NCBI GenBank assembly: GCA_040905045.1
Contig: JBBDSH010000096.1
Span: forward strand, 1-64,000
DNA from: JBBDSH01 sp040905045
Lineage (GTDB): Bacteria; Pseudomonadota; Gammaproteobacteria; Eutrophobiales; Eutrophobiaceae
Length of the DNA: 64,000 bases
Reading direction: 5' to 3'
How positions within the stretch are numbered: the stretch's first letter is position 1; each line of letters opens with the position of its first letter. The position numbers were made by a program, and so were the translations under genes. The notes beneath the pieces are model-generated. The model was not told the origin of the DNA, ran no database searches, and worked only from the letters and a program-made list of their open reading frames with translations. Below are positions 1-9,548 of this stretch, one piece after another.

Positions 1-1007
1 CTCATGCCCATAACCTGGCGCGACGCATCCAGCAGGATCTGAGCCTGCTTTTTAATCTGGACGGCTTTGAACATCATGTCAGTGCCAGTATCGGCATTAC
101 CTTCTTTTCCGGTGACAGCCGGTCTCCGGATGACATACTCAAGCAGGCCGATACCGCCATGTACAGTGCAAAATCGAACGGTCGCAACACCCTCGTTTTT
201 TATCATCCGGACATGCAGCAACATGTGGACAATCGGCTGCAAATGGAAAAGGGCATGCGGACGGCGCTGGAAAACAACCAGTTCACTATGCTGTATCAGC
301 CGCAGTACGATAATGCATACAGGATTGTGGGAGCCGAAGCATTGATTCGATGGCGGCATCCGGAAAAGGGGCTTATTCCGCCGATGGATTTCATTCCGCT
401 CGCGGAAGAAAACAAGCTGGTCATAGCCATTGGTGAATGGGTTATGGAGCAGGCCTGCATGCAGTTGCGGGAATGGCCGGAACTGGACTATATAGCGATC
501 AATATCAGCCCCGTACAGTTGCGGGATGCGGAGTTCGTCGAACGTGTAAGGCAAGTCATGCTTCCCTATGAAAAGGAAGTGAGACGCCTGATGATGGAGA
601 TGACGGAAGGGATCATGATAGAGAATGTGGAAGATACGACCCGTATCATACGCAATCTGCAAAATATGGGCATTGGCATTTCCATTGATGATTTCGGCAA
701 GGGCTATTCCTCCCTGGTGTATTTAAGAAATCTGCCGCTTAACCAGTTGAAGGTCGACAAGGGGTTTGTTCATGATATTGACTCGGACGCCAATGGCCGG
801 GTCATCGTCGAAACCATTATTGCCATGGCCCGGCACCTGAAGCTGGACGTGATCGCGGAAGGAGTGGAAACGGATACCCAGCTTGCTTTTCTGCAGGGGC
901 AGGGTTGTCACAAGTTCCAGGGTTATTATTTCAGCCATCCGCTGACCGTGGAACAGTTCGGCAAATTGCTGAAGGAGAATCACAAGGTCGTGGCTCGTGA
1001 TTCGTAA
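1..1007 (+). CDS. GGDEF-EAL cyclic-di-GMP protein, C-terminal part
   Basis: The reading frame is open from the left edge (first full codon at base 3), so the start lies outside the window. The first ~60 residues are the end of a GGDEF domain (SIGI, then an ADTAMYSAK-type segment). The rest is a complete EAL phosphodiesterase domain with AEALIRW, a DDFGKGYSS loop and an AEGVET motif near the end. EAL domains hydrolyse cyclic di-GMP, and the catalytic motifs look intact. Whether the GGDEF half is active cannot be judged because its signature is outside the window. The TAA stop (1005-1007) lies inside a degenerate repeat of the GATTCGT type that continues downstream. Confidence 0.93.
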   Translation, partial: HAHNLARRIQQDLSLLFNLDGFEHHVSASIGITFFSGDSRSPDDILKQADTAMYSAKSNGRNTLVFYHPDMQQHVDNRLQMEKGMRTALENNQFTMLYQPQYDNAYRIVGAEALIRWRHPEKGLIPPMDFIPLAEENKLVIAIGEWVMEQACMQLREWPELDYIAINISPVQLRDAEFVERVRQVMLPYEKEVRRLMMEMTEGIMIENVEDTTRIIRNLQNMGIGISIDDFGKGYSSLVYLRNLPLNQLKVDKGFVHDIDSDANGRVIVETIIAMARHLKLDVIAEGVETDTQLAFLQGQGCHKFQGYYFSHPLTVEQFGKLLKENHKVVARDS

Positions 1008-1098
1008 CTCCTGACTCGTAATTGGTGATTCGTGAAAAGTAAATTGCCGTCATTCCGGACAAGCCCGCTTTTTGGGCGCGATCCGGAATCCAGCCGGA
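997..1098. repeat. Degenerate GATTCGT repeat followed by a family A palindrome
   Basis: Bases 997-1036 repeat variants of GATTCGT/CTCGTAA. Bases 1048-1096 are a hairpin with outer arms ATTCCGGA (1052-1059) and TCCGGAAT (1082-1089) around a GCCCGC...GGGCGC core. Close copies of the palindrome occur near 41198, 42101 and 44351. Confidence 0.8.
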
Positions 1099-1501
1099 AG
1101 TCAGGCAAACTTCGGATCCCGGCTCTTCGGCCGGGACAGGCTCTGATACGGAGCGGTACCGGCTCGGAGGCCGGCACAGGCTTCCAGACGAGAGCGGGTT
1201 TACTAATTACGTAACTCTCAATAATCGGTTTTTCTTCAGGGTTTCGAGAAATTTACGAGAAATTTATAAGGAATTTTTATAGCATCGGTTGAAGGCGTGA
1301 CCGCCAGGGGAAATTAGCCGGATTTCAGGAAGTTATATGAGAAATCGACAATCCCGGGCAACGTTCGGGCCTGATTGTTGTTCGATTGCAACTGGACTCC
1401 CGTATTTCAGTAGTCTAGCCTATTGATAAATATCCGGAATTCTTACATCCTGCGGTCTTCCGCAAAGAATCAACAAAAAAACAACGGGGAGCAACAACAC
1501 C
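1099..1501. other. Gene-free leader before the TonB-dependent receptor
   Basis: No convincing gene is present. The stretch holds further dispersed-repeat debris to about 1200, then an AT-rich segment with repeated GAGAAATTTA-like words (about 1245-1285). It ends in a GGGGAG ribosome-binding region just before the ATG at 1502. The receptor promoter should be in the AT-rich part, but I cannot assign its boxes with confidence. Confidence 0.5.
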
Positions 1502-4270
1502 ATGTTCAAACAGAAGAAATTGCGCACCGCGCTTTTATCCGCCATGGCCGCTTCCACAGCCGGCACCGCCAATGCCCAGATCGAGGAAGTGGTCGTCACC
1601 GCCACCAAACGCGAGCAGTCCATGCAGGACGTGCCTGTTGCCGTTCAGGCATTGCAGGGGCAACAGCTTAAGGAACTGGGGATCACCAATTTCGAGGATT
1701 ACATCCAGTACCTGCCCAATGTCACACGCATGGGCACCGGGCCGGGCCAGAACGAGATCTATATCCGCGGCGCGGCGACGGAGCAGTCCATCATGTCCAT
1801 CTCCTCGACCCAGGGCTCGGCGCCGCCGGTAGCATTGTATCTGGATGAACAGCCGGTTTCCTTCGGCGGCCGCAACCTGGATATCTATGCCGCGGACATG
1901 CAGCGCATCGAGGTTCTCTCGGGACCGCAGGGCACGCTGTTCGGCGCCAGTTCCCAGGCCGGCACGGTGCGCCTGATCACCAACAAGCCGGATCATAGCG
2001 GCTTTGATGCCGGTATCGACGCCAGCATCTCTGCGACGCGGGGCGGCGAGATGAGCAATTCCGTCGAGGCCTTTATTAATGTGCCTATTAATGACAGTCT
2101 GGCGGTGCGCGCCGTTGCCTATAACGAAAACCAGGGCGGCTGGATCGACAACATCCAGAACAACCCAAACAACGGCGGTTACAGCCCCAGTATTGAGGTC
2201 ATCAACCGTAACGATATTACCGCCGCGCCGGTCAATCCCAATACGCCCTTCGAAGCCGCCGATAACAGCCGGTTCGTGGAAGGGGATTTCAACGACGCCA
2301 CTTACTCCGGCGGCCGCATCGGCGTGTCCTGGCTGATCAATCCGGACTGGGACATCCTGGTTCAGCACACCCAGCAGGCGCTGGATACCGAGGGTGTGTT
2401 CGCCTATGACCCCAATCTGGACGGTACCAGCAGCGTCAACCGCTTCAACCCGGATGAGAACAGCGACGATTTCGGCCTCACCACCTGGACCGTCAACGGC
2501 CGCATGGCCATGCTGGACGTGGTCTATACTGGCGGCTATCTGGATCGGGATGTGGATACTTCCATTGATTATACAGGCTATACACAGGGTGGCGGTTATC
2601 AAGTGTATTATCTTTGCACGGGTACCCGCGATTTTGCCGGCAACGGCGCCAATTCCGTGCCCGCTGACGGTGCCTGTTATGACCCGGACAAGCTCTACCA
2701 GGAAGAGACCGACAGCACGCGCATGACCCACGAGTTGCGAATCTCCACCTCGGAGGAACACCGCGCACGCATGACCGCCGGTGTCTTCTACGACAAAGAG
2801 GAGACGGAAACGGTCAGTGCCTTCGAACTGGCCTCGACGCCGGATGTGGATGCCAACGGTAACGTTATTCCGAATACCGGCGCCTTCCAGCCGTTGCGAC
2901 AGATTGGCAACGACGTTCCCGGCGCCAACGCCGGGGGCCGTGCATTCAACCCGCTGATCAGTTTCGTCAATGATTTCACCCGGGAGACGGAGCAACTGGC
3001 AATCTTCGGGCAGATTGAATATGACATCACGCCCGATGTGACCGCCCGGGCCGGCGCCCGCTGGTACGACATTGATTTCACTTTCCAGGGATCAACCAAC
3101 TCCTCTTTCGGCTGCAAATTCCCGGCGCCCGGCTTTTTCCCGGCAACGACGAATTATTTTCCCGATGGTTCCTGTGACGGGGCTACGTTTGATAATAATG
3201 TCACCGCCCGTCTCCAGGCGTTGGGTTCCGGTGACTTGAGTTTCTTCGGTGCCGGTGCGCCTGCGGTGCAGGCGGCCATCGACAGCGGCGCCCTGGATGT
3301 CAGCGCCCTGGAATCGGATGGCACGGTGAACGAATCGGACGTCATCTTCATGGGTGCTTTGGACTGGCGCATCAACGAGAATCTCATGGTATTCGCCACC
3401 TACAGCCAGGGTTTCAGGCCGCCGGTGGCCAACCGCAACGCGGCCAGGGCGGCAAACAATCCGGGCGGCCTGGCGGTATTCAATAACTACCGGGTGCCCC
3501 CGTATGCCGTGACGGACGAACTGGAAAACTTTGAACTCGGCTTCAAGTCCGATCTCTTCGACCGGCGGTTGCGCTTCAACGCCACCGGTTACTACTCCGA
3601 GATCACGGATTTGCAGACCTCGCGTTTCGACCCGTCCAATGTGGCCTTCCTGGTGTTCATTGAAAACGTGGGCGATGCCGAGATTCTGGGCGTGGACGCG
3701 GACTTCCAGTGGCTGGCCACGGAGAACCTGACCATCAGCGGCGCCTTCAGCGTCATTGATACGGAAATCACCCGACTGAATCCACAGCTGCAGGGCATTG
3801 CCGTCCCGGTGGGAAGCGAGTTGCCGTTTACGCCCACCTTCGGGGGCAACATTCGTGCCCGCTATGACTTCCAGCTGCCGGTCATGGGTGGCACCGATGC
3901 CTATGTCTCCGGCGGCCTGAGTTATACCGGTTCGAGCAAGTCGGGCATCACCGGCAACGCCCACTTTGTCGAGGATACGGCGCAACTGGTGTATGGTCGC
4001 GGTTCGGGACTTGAGATCGCCAACGAGGGCGGTAACTTCATTGGCGGCGGTGGCGCCGTGTTCCCCAGCGGGCGTTATGTTCAGCAGGACTACGCCATCC
4101 TGAACCTGGCCATGGGCGTCAGGAAGGGCAACTGGGGTGCCGAGCTGTTCGTCAATAACGTCACCGACAAGAACGCCCAGCTCAATATCGACACCCTGCA
4201 GTTTACCCCCAAGGTGGTAACCAACCGGCCGCGGACCATCGGCGCGCGTTTCTCTTACAACTTTAATTAG
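1502..4270 (+). CDS. TonB-dependent outer-membrane receptor
   Basis: A 922-residue outer-membrane protein with a signal peptide of about 25 residues ending ANA. A TonB-box-like EEVVVTATKR follows directly. Residues ~40-165 form the plug, with IYIRG and a PQGTLFGASSQAGTVRLIT segment, and the remainder is a long beta-barrel ending in an aromatic-rich FSYNFN strand. Such receptors import siderophores, cobalamin, sugars or peptides using TonB energy; the substrate cannot be read from sequence. The large-loop style resembles receptors common in oligotrophic marine and soil proteobacteria. It has its own terminator at 4454-4490, so it is not obviously co-transcribed with the sulfotransferase genes downstream, though they may work together. 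Confidence 0.95.
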   Translation: MFKQKKLRTALLSAMAASTAGTANAQIEEVVVTATKREQSMQDVPVAVQALQGQQLKELGITNFEDYIQYLPNVTRMGTGPGQNEIYIRGAATEQSIMSISSTQGSAPPVALYLDEQPVSFGGRNLDIYAADMQRIEVLSGPQGTLFGASSQAGTVRLITNKPDHSGFDAGIDASISATRGGEMSNSVEAFINVPINDSLAVRAVAYNENQGGWIDNIQNNPNNGGYSPSIEVINRNDITAAPVNPNTPFEAADNSRFVEGDFNDATYSGGRIGVSWLINPDWDILVQHTQQALDTEGVFAYDPNLDGTSSVNRFNPDENSDDFGLTTWTVNGRMAMLDVVYTGGYLDRDVDTSIDYTGYTQGGGYQVYYLCTGTRDFAGNGANSVPADGACYDPDKLYQEETDSTRMTHELRISTSEEHRARMTAGVFYDKEETETVSAFELASTPDVDANGNVIPNTGAFQPLRQIGNDVPGANAGGRAFNPLISFVNDFTRETEQLAIFGQIEYDITPDVTARAGARWYDIDFTFQGSTNSSFGCKFPAPGFFPATTNYFPDGSCDGATFDNNVTARLQALGSGDLSFFGAGAPAVQAAIDSGALDVSALESDGTVNESDVIFMGALDWRINENLMVFATYSQGFRPPVANRNAARAANNPGGLAVFNNYRVPPYAVTDELENFELGFKSDLFDRRLRFNATGYYSEITDLQTSRFDPSNVAFLVFIENVGDAEILGVDADFQWLATENLTISGAFSVIDTEITRLNPQLQGIAVPVGSELPFTPTFGGNIRARYDFQLPVMGGTDAYVSGGLSYTGSSKSGITGNAHFVEDTAQLVYGRGSGLEIANEGGNFIGGGGAVFPSGRYVQQDYAILNLAMGVRKGNWGAELFVNNVTDKNAQLNIDTLQFTPKVVTNRPRTIGARFSYNFN

Positions 4271-4296
4271 GTACTTGCCTGGGTGTAAAACGAAGG

Positions 4297-4423
4297 TTGT
4301 GGGAGGCGCGACCCCGCGCCGAACAGGGATTCGCGGCCGGAGCCTGCCCCGGCATGTCCCCGGCTTACAGCTTGCCGGGGCAGGCGTAAGCCGGGGTGGC
4401 CGCTCCCACAACCAGGGTTTAAT
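4297..4423. repeat. Family B dispersed palindromic repeat
   Basis: Opposed arms of the type TTGTGGGAGGCGCG and CGCTCCCACAA enclose an inner CCCCGGCTTAC...GTAAGCCGGGG palindrome. Full or partial copies lie near 12186, 18228, 28509, 41071 and 47609. Confidence 0.8.
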
Positions 4424-4453
4424 TCCTGTGGTAAACGAAGTGGTGTATTCAAC

Positions 4454-4490
4454 GGGGCGAACCGGCAGTACGGTTCGCCCCTTTTTGTTT
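4454..4490 (+). terminator. Rho-independent terminator after the TonB receptor gene
   Basis: A perfect 11-bp stem GGGGCGAACCG (4454-4464) pairs with CGGTTCGCCCC (4471-4481) over a 6-base loop. A T-rich tail follows (4482-4490). Confidence 0.9.
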
Positions 4491-4589
4491 CCCTTGAAGT
4501 GTCCCTGCAACAGCTGCCTCACGGGGTAATCTGTGGCAGACTAAAGTTGTGAATAGCATGTATTTGAATGTGACTGCCAAGACGCGACC

Positions 4590-6620
4590 ATGAGCGTGAC
4601 TGAAACTTCACTGCACGGCGAGCCGGCTGCCTCCGGGGAAACACTGGACGCCATCAAGACCCTGATCCGCAACGGCCGCTTCGATGATGCCGTAGTGCGC
4701 ATACGGGGATTCCTTGAATCCGGGCCGGGTGAGAGTGATGAGATCGAGGCGTTGTACATGCTGGCCGTCTCGCAGCGTTATACCCGGCAGTTTGATGCCG
4801 CCCTGGCGACACTGGAGGTGCTGCTGTCGAAGGACCCGGATTACAGTCGGGCCTGGCAGGAACAGGGACATCTGTATCTGGCCCTCAACGACAGCGACCG
4901 GGCGACCCGTGCCTTTACCCGGGCCGTGCAACGCAATCCCTCCCTGATCGCCAGCTGGAAGGCGCTGGTCAATCTACATGGGCGGGCCGGCCGGGAACAG
5001 GACGCCGGCCGGGCACGGCAGCAGGTTTCTTATCTGGTACAGTTGCCGCCGGAACTGATCAGTGTTCTGAATTTTCTGCATGAGGGTAATCTGTACAAGG
5101 CCGAGCATCTGTGCCGGGCCTTCCTGCAGCGGAACAAGGATCATATCGAAGGTATGCGCCTGCTGGCGGAAATCGGTATTCGGCTGAAAGTTTACGATGA
5201 TGCCGAATTTCTGCTGGAAAGCGCCGTCGAATTCGCGCCTGATCATTTACCCGCGCGGGTTGATTATCTGAATGTCCTGATCCGGAAAACGCGATGGCAA
5301 CAGGCGTACGAACAGGCGAGTATTCTCGTGGAAAGGGAACCGGACAATCCGGCCTTCCGGAGTTCCCTGGCCACCACCCTGGTGGGACTGGGGCGTTTTG
5401 AAGAAGGCATTGCCCTGTACCGGGAAATACTGGAGCAACACCCCGCACAGCATGAGCTGTACCTTCTGATCGGTCACGCGCAGAAGACCATCGGTGATTT
5501 TGATGACGCCGTCGAATCCTATCGTACCGCCTATCACATCAAGCCGGACTTTGGTGATGCCTTCTGGAGCCTGGCCAATACCAAGACCTATCGGTTTACG
5601 GATGAGGAAATCGAGTACATCAGGTTTTATGAACAGTCGGATGACATCTCAACGGAAGACAGGATCCATATGTGTTTCGCGGCCGGAAAGGCGCTGGAGG
5701 ATCGCGGCGAATTCGACGAATCGTTCGACTATTACGAGCGGGGCAATGACCTGAAGCGGCGTCAATCCGGTTACGATCCCCCCATCACCGACCGGCGCGT
5801 TCATGCCCAGACGGAAATCTGTACGCGGGAACTGTTCGAGCAACGGAACGGTGTCGGTGCGGAGCATCCGGATCCGATTTTCATTGTCGGCCTGCCGCGG
5901 GCCGGTTCCACGTTGCTGGAACAAATCCTGGCCTCCCATTCCATGGTGGATGGCACCATGGAGCTGCATAATATCCTCGGCCTGGCGCAAAGGCTGCGGG
6001 GCCGGAATACCGAGGAGACGTCGCGTTATCCGGCGATCCTGCAGGAACTGGAGGATGACTATTTCCGCCGTTTCGGTGAGCAGTACATCGAGAATACACG
6101 GGTGTACCGGGCCGGGGCGCCGTTCTTCATCGACAAGATGCCCAACAATTTCCTTCATATCGGCCTGATCCGCTTAATTCTGCCCAACGCCAAAATCATT
6201 GACGCCCGACGCAATCCCATGGCCTGTTGCTTCAGCGGTTTCAAACAGCTGTTCGGGGAAGGGCAATACTTTACCTACGGTCTGCACGAGATCGGCCGCT
6301 ATTACCGCGCCTATGTGCAACTAATGGATCACTGGGATGAAGTGCTGCCCGGTTTCGTATTGCGGGTCATGCATGAGGACGTGGTCGACGATCTTGAAGG
6401 ACAGGTACGGCGTATTCTCGAATTCTGCAACCTGCACTTCGAGCAGAGTTGCCTGGAGTATCACAAGACCGAGCGCAGTGTGCGCACGCCCAGTTCCGAA
6501 CAGGTCCGGCAGCCCATCTATCGCAGCAGTGTCGAACAGTGGCGTAACTACGAGAAACACCTGGGGCCGTTGAAGGAAGCACTGGGGCCGGATATCCTGG
6601 CGCGCTATCCGGATCGTTGA
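4590..6620 (+). CDS. TPR-sulfotransferase fusion protein (1)
   Basis: 676 residues. The first ~400 are tetratricopeptide-like helical repeats (for example a YSRAWQEQGHLYLALND unit). The C-terminal ~250 form a sulfotransferase domain whose 5' phosphosulfate-binding loop is visible at about residue 430 (FIVGLPRAGSTLLEQIL). Family members move sulfate from PAPS to hydroxyl or amine groups on proteins, glycans or small molecules; TPR repeats usually bind a protein or peptide partner. No signal peptide is apparent, so a cytoplasmic site is likely. The next gene encodes a second protein of the same architecture only 19 bases later, so the two probably form one operon. The acceptor substrate is unknown. 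Confidence 0.92.
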   Translation: MSVTETSLHGEPAASGETLDAIKTLIRNGRFDDAVVRIRGFLESGPGESDEIEALYMLAVSQRYTRQFDAALATLEVLLSKDPDYSRAWQEQGHLYLALNDSDRATRAFTRAVQRNPSLIASWKALVNLHGRAGREQDAGRARQQVSYLVQLPPELISVLNFLHEGNLYKAEHLCRAFLQRNKDHIEGMRLLAEIGIRLKVYDDAEFLLESAVEFAPDHLPARVDYLNVLIRKTRWQQAYEQASILVEREPDNPAFRSSLATTLVGLGRFEEGIALYREILEQHPAQHELYLLIGHAQKTIGDFDDAVESYRTAYHIKPDFGDAFWSLANTKTYRFTDEEIEYIRFYEQSDDISTEDRIHMCFAAGKALEDRGEFDESFDYYERGNDLKRRQSGYDPPITDRRVHAQTEICTRELFEQRNGVGAEHPDPIFIVGLPRAGSTLLEQILASHSMVDGTMELHNILGLAQRLRGRNTEETSRYPAILQELEDDYFRRFGEQYIENTRVYRAGAPFFIDKMPNNFLHIGLIRLILPNAKIIDARRNPMACCFSGFKQLFGEGQYFTYGLHEIGRYYRAYVQLMDHWDEVLPGFVLRVMHEDVVDDLEGQVRRILEFCNLHFEQSCLEYHKTERSVRTPSSEQVRQPIYRSSVEQWRNYEKHLGPLKEALGPDILARYPDR

Positions 6621-6639
6621 TCCCATCCACTCGTCGATC

Positions 6640-8394
6640 ATGGCGCGGGAAAGTTCCACGGCAAAGAAACCGGATCAAGCCGTTGTCGAGTCGCTTTTTT
6701 CGCTCTACAGGGAGGGAAATTATGCGGAACTGGCCGGCCGCATACAGTCCCTGCTGAACGATCATCCTGAGGAGCTGGTTTTGCACAGCCTGCTGGGCGC
6801 GGCGTGGCTGGAACTGGGTGAGTACGACTCGGCCATAGACAGTTATCGTGCGGCCCTGGCCATCAAACCGGATTTCGACAAGGTTCATAACAGCCTAGGT
6901 ATCGCGCATCTGCGCCTGCGGCAGTTCGATGAAGCCGGGACGGCCTTCCGCAACGCCGTCGGTATCAATCCCCGCTTTGCCGAGGCCTGGTTCAATCTCG
7001 GCATTGTCCATGAAAACAGCCGGCAATGGAGCGCGGCGGCGGAGTGTTACCGCAAGGCCATTGCAGCCAGGCCGGATTACGCGGAAGCGCACAATTCCCT
7101 GGCTACGGTGCTGTGGCAGGAGGGGGAGACCGACGCTGTCGCCGAACATTACGGTAAGGCACTGTCATTACGGCGGAATTATTATCCCGCCTGGCGTAAC
7201 CTGTTGCACTTCCTGGAAAAAGCAAACCGGCACGAGGAATTGAAACAGGCAAGACAGCAGGCTGCCGATGTGCTGGGCAACCACGAACTGATCCGCTTCT
7301 ATGCCGGCGTGCTTGCCGACATGGATAACGACACCGCCTTGGCCCGGACCCTGCTCGAATCAATCGTCTTCGATACCGGTGATAACCTTGGTTGTCATGA
7401 CGAGCAATTGCGTCTTGGACGCCTGGTTGCTGTTTGCGATCGGTTGGATGACACCGCCGGTGCTATGGACTACGCACGGCGGGCCAATGCCCTGTCGCAA
7501 GCTATCTCGGCCGACAAGGGCATTGCTGGAGAAGGATATCAGGTGATGGTCCGGGAGCGGCGGGCTTTCTTCGTTCCGGAAAACCTGTCCTGCTGGTCGA
7601 TATTGCCGCAATCAGGTATGAACGAAATGGCACCGGTGTTCATTGTCGGTTTTCCGCGATCGGGGACCACGTTGCTGGATACAATCCTGCGCGGCCATCC
7701 GCAGATCCGCATCGCCGAGGAATGCGATGCCGTCGCACTCCTGGTGGACCGGCTTGCGTCCGCTTCGGATCATCATTTGCAGAACCTGCCTGATCTCAAG
7801 CCCGATACAATCCGGCAACTGGGAGAACTATACCGGGACAGGCTGAATTATCACCTGCAGACGGACGATGAATCATTACGTCTGATTGATCGCTCGACGC
7901 TTAACATGATTCATGCCGGTGAAATACTGCGTATCTTTCCCGAAGCGCGTTTCATATTCTTGTTGCGGCATCCTGCCGATTCTGTGCTGAGCTGTTATAT
8001 GCAGACGTTTTACGAAACGCCGGCCAATGCCAATTTTTATTCCCTGGAAGATGCTGCTGCACTGTATGATCTGGTGTTCGGTTTATGGCGACAGTATGAA
8101 GAAGGTCTGGGCATGAACATCCTCTATGTTCGGTATGAGGATATTGTCGAGGATATTGAACAGGCCTGCCGGTCCGTGCTGGATTTCATCGATATGCCCT
8201 GGCATCCGGCCATGCTCGAACATCGGTCTACCGCGCGTAACAGGGAGATGATCCGGACTGCCAGTTATAATCAGGTCACACAGCCTTTGTATACCCGCGC
8301 GGCCGGCCGCTGGCGGCGATACCGTGATGCCCTGGAGCCGGTTCTGCCGGTACTGGAACCCTGGGCGCGGCGATTCGGTTATTCCATGAAATGA
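6640..8394 (+). CDS. TPR-sulfotransferase fusion protein (2)
   Basis: 584 residues with the same plan as its upstream neighbour: TPR repeats over residues ~15-230 (several units ending NPRFAEAWFNLG or KPDFDKVHNSLG) and a sulfotransferase domain from ~325. The PAPS-binding loop FIVGFPRSGTTLLDTIL lies at about residue 333. The two proteins are clearly diverged paralogs rather than a recent duplication, so they may modify different positions or act as a pair. The gene ends only two bases before a palindromic repeat (8397-8488) that could stop transcription from both sides. Confidence 0.92.
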   Translation: MARESSTAKKPDQAVVESLFSLYREGNYAELAGRIQSLLNDHPEELVLHSLLGAAWLELGEYDSAIDSYRAALAIKPDFDKVHNSLGIAHLRLRQFDEAGTAFRNAVGINPRFAEAWFNLGIVHENSRQWSAAAECYRKAIAARPDYAEAHNSLATVLWQEGETDAVAEHYGKALSLRRNYYPAWRNLLHFLEKANRHEELKQARQQAADVLGNHELIRFYAGVLADMDNDTALARTLLESIVFDTGDNLGCHDEQLRLGRLVAVCDRLDDTAGAMDYARRANALSQAISADKGIAGEGYQVMVRERRAFFVPENLSCWSILPQSGMNEMAPVFIVGFPRSGTTLLDTILRGHPQIRIAEECDAVALLVDRLASASDHHLQNLPDLKPDTIRQLGELYRDRLNYHLQTDDESLRLIDRSTLNMIHAGEILRIFPEARFIFLLRHPADSVLSCYMQTFYETPANANFYSLEDAAALYDLVFGLWRQYEEGLGMNILYVRYEDIVEDIEQACRSVLDFIDMPWHPAMLEHRSTARNREMIRTASYNQVTQPLYTRAAGRWRRYRDALEPVLPVLEPWARRFGYSMK

Positions 8395-8396
8395 TC

Positions 8397-8488
8397 GTAG
8401 GGCGGGTTGAGTGCATAGGCGAGCCCACTATTTATGAATGATGGACGGTTTATGGTGGGTTTCGTGGACAGCACTCTACCCACCCTAC
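8397..8488. repeat. Family D palindromic element between convergent genes
   Basis: Eighteen-base arms at 8397-8414 (GTAGGGCGGGTTGAGTGC) and 8471-8488 (GCACTCTACCCACCCTAC) match at 16 of 18 positions when inverted. The element sits between convergent genes, where it could act as a two-way terminator. Related copies lie at 11990-12077, 42050, 42195 and 44301. Confidence 0.85.
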
Positions 8489-8528
8489 GGCTGCTCTGGT
8501 AGAAGTCGGATTAACCGGATTATGCGGA

Positions 8529-9527
8529 TCAGGATGAATCGGAAGTGGGTATGAAGTAATCATACATCTCCGGTGCCAGGGCCGGATTCAGGATACGCTG
8601 CATGATAATGGCGTTGGCACCGATACCGTTGCTGGAGGCGACAAGTATACGCCTGTTCGGATGCAGTTGCGCCGCGGTTTGTTCGATAAGGTGCCGGTAA
8701 CGGGGAACCGCGACAGGCTGCATCCCGTACTGCAGCCATATCTCGCGCCAGTCCCGGGCGAAATCAGTCAACAGAACTCTGTATTGTTCCAGCATGGTGG
8801 TGTCGTTCTCCGGGTGGGCCTGCAGATCCCGGATTAATTCATTGATCATTGCATCGATCTCGCCGGGTGCCATAACCGGCGCGGTATTGATTGTTTCCGT
8901 GGTGATTTCCGTTTCCACCCCGGGTTGATACGGTATTTCCCGGATCAGATTATTGAGTTCGGCGGCATCCTTGTTCGTGTCCAGTTTCTGCATGTACCGA
9001 ACCGTCCGCCAGAAGCGCGAGGAGCCGGCCAGATCGATGACCAGATGGATCCGGTCTTCCTTGCCATTATTGATGACATTATGCCGGCGCCAGTTATCGA
9101 AGACCCAGCATTCGCCCGGTTTCATATTGATGTTTTCATCCCCGCAGTAGAACAGGACATCCGAATTGGTAATGACGGGAACATGCACCCGTACCCGCGT
9201 GTACCAGTGATAATTGAAGTCTACGTGGTTGCTGACCTCGCAGTTGGCATCCAGTTTCATTAGCCGGGAACGGGTCAACACCTCACCGAGGCTGGCCATG
9301 ACCTGGTGGTGATAGGGGCTTTTCCGCAAGTGCGGTGTGATTTTCATGGCGCCGACGAAGTCATCGTTATCGGTACCGTCCCGGGAAATCAGGGGGACGG
9401 CGGAGTTGCCCTTTAAACCGGAGGGATGCGGCATCCATGCAGTGGCGTCCAGTGATGTGACTTCTTCCGCGAGCCGCGAGGCATCGAAACGGAACGGGAG
9501 ACGGACGAACGGTTGTGCCAGTTTCAT
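8529..9527 (-). CDS. Aspartyl/asparaginyl beta-hydroxylase family protein
   Basis: 332 residues. Residues ~85-170 match the 2-oxoglutarate/Fe(II)-dependent aspartyl/asparaginyl beta-hydroxylase fold. The RVHVPV segment (His115) and the WRRHNVINNG segment (His149) supply the two iron-binding histidines typical of this family, and RIHLVIDL follows (His161). An HVD at 101-103 is also present. The C-terminal ~150 residues match nothing I recognise. The family hydroxylates Asp, Asn or Arg side chains in peptides or free amino acids. The gene lies 21 bases downstream of a sulfotransferase gene on the same strand, so both are probably one transcript. Together with the sulfotransferases opposite, it suggests a peptide- or metabolite-modifying locus. 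Confidence 0.88.
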   Translation of the reverse strand: MKLAQPFVRLPFRFDASRLAEEVTSLDATAWMPHPSGLKGNSAVPLISRDGTDNDDFVGAMKITPHLRKSPYHHQVMASLGEVLTRSRLMKLDANCEVSNHVDFNYHWYTRVRVHVPVITNSDVLFYCGDENINMKPGECWVFDNWRRHNVINNGKEDRIHLVIDLAGSSRFWRTVRYMQKLDTNKDAAELNNLIREIPYQPGVETEITTETINTAPVMAPGEIDAMINELIRDLQAHPENDTTMLEQYRVLLTDFARDWREIWLQYGMQPVAVPRYRHLIEQTAAQLHPNRRILVASSNGIGANAIIMQRILNPALAPEMYDYFIPTSDSS

Positions 9528-9548
9528 AATCGGTTTGAATATCCGGTA

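Noticed and set aside
1535..2995. Long minus-strand frame opposite the TonB receptor
   Set aside because: Low-complexity, His/Gly/Val-rich translation typical of an antisense shadow; the receptor frame has all domain features.
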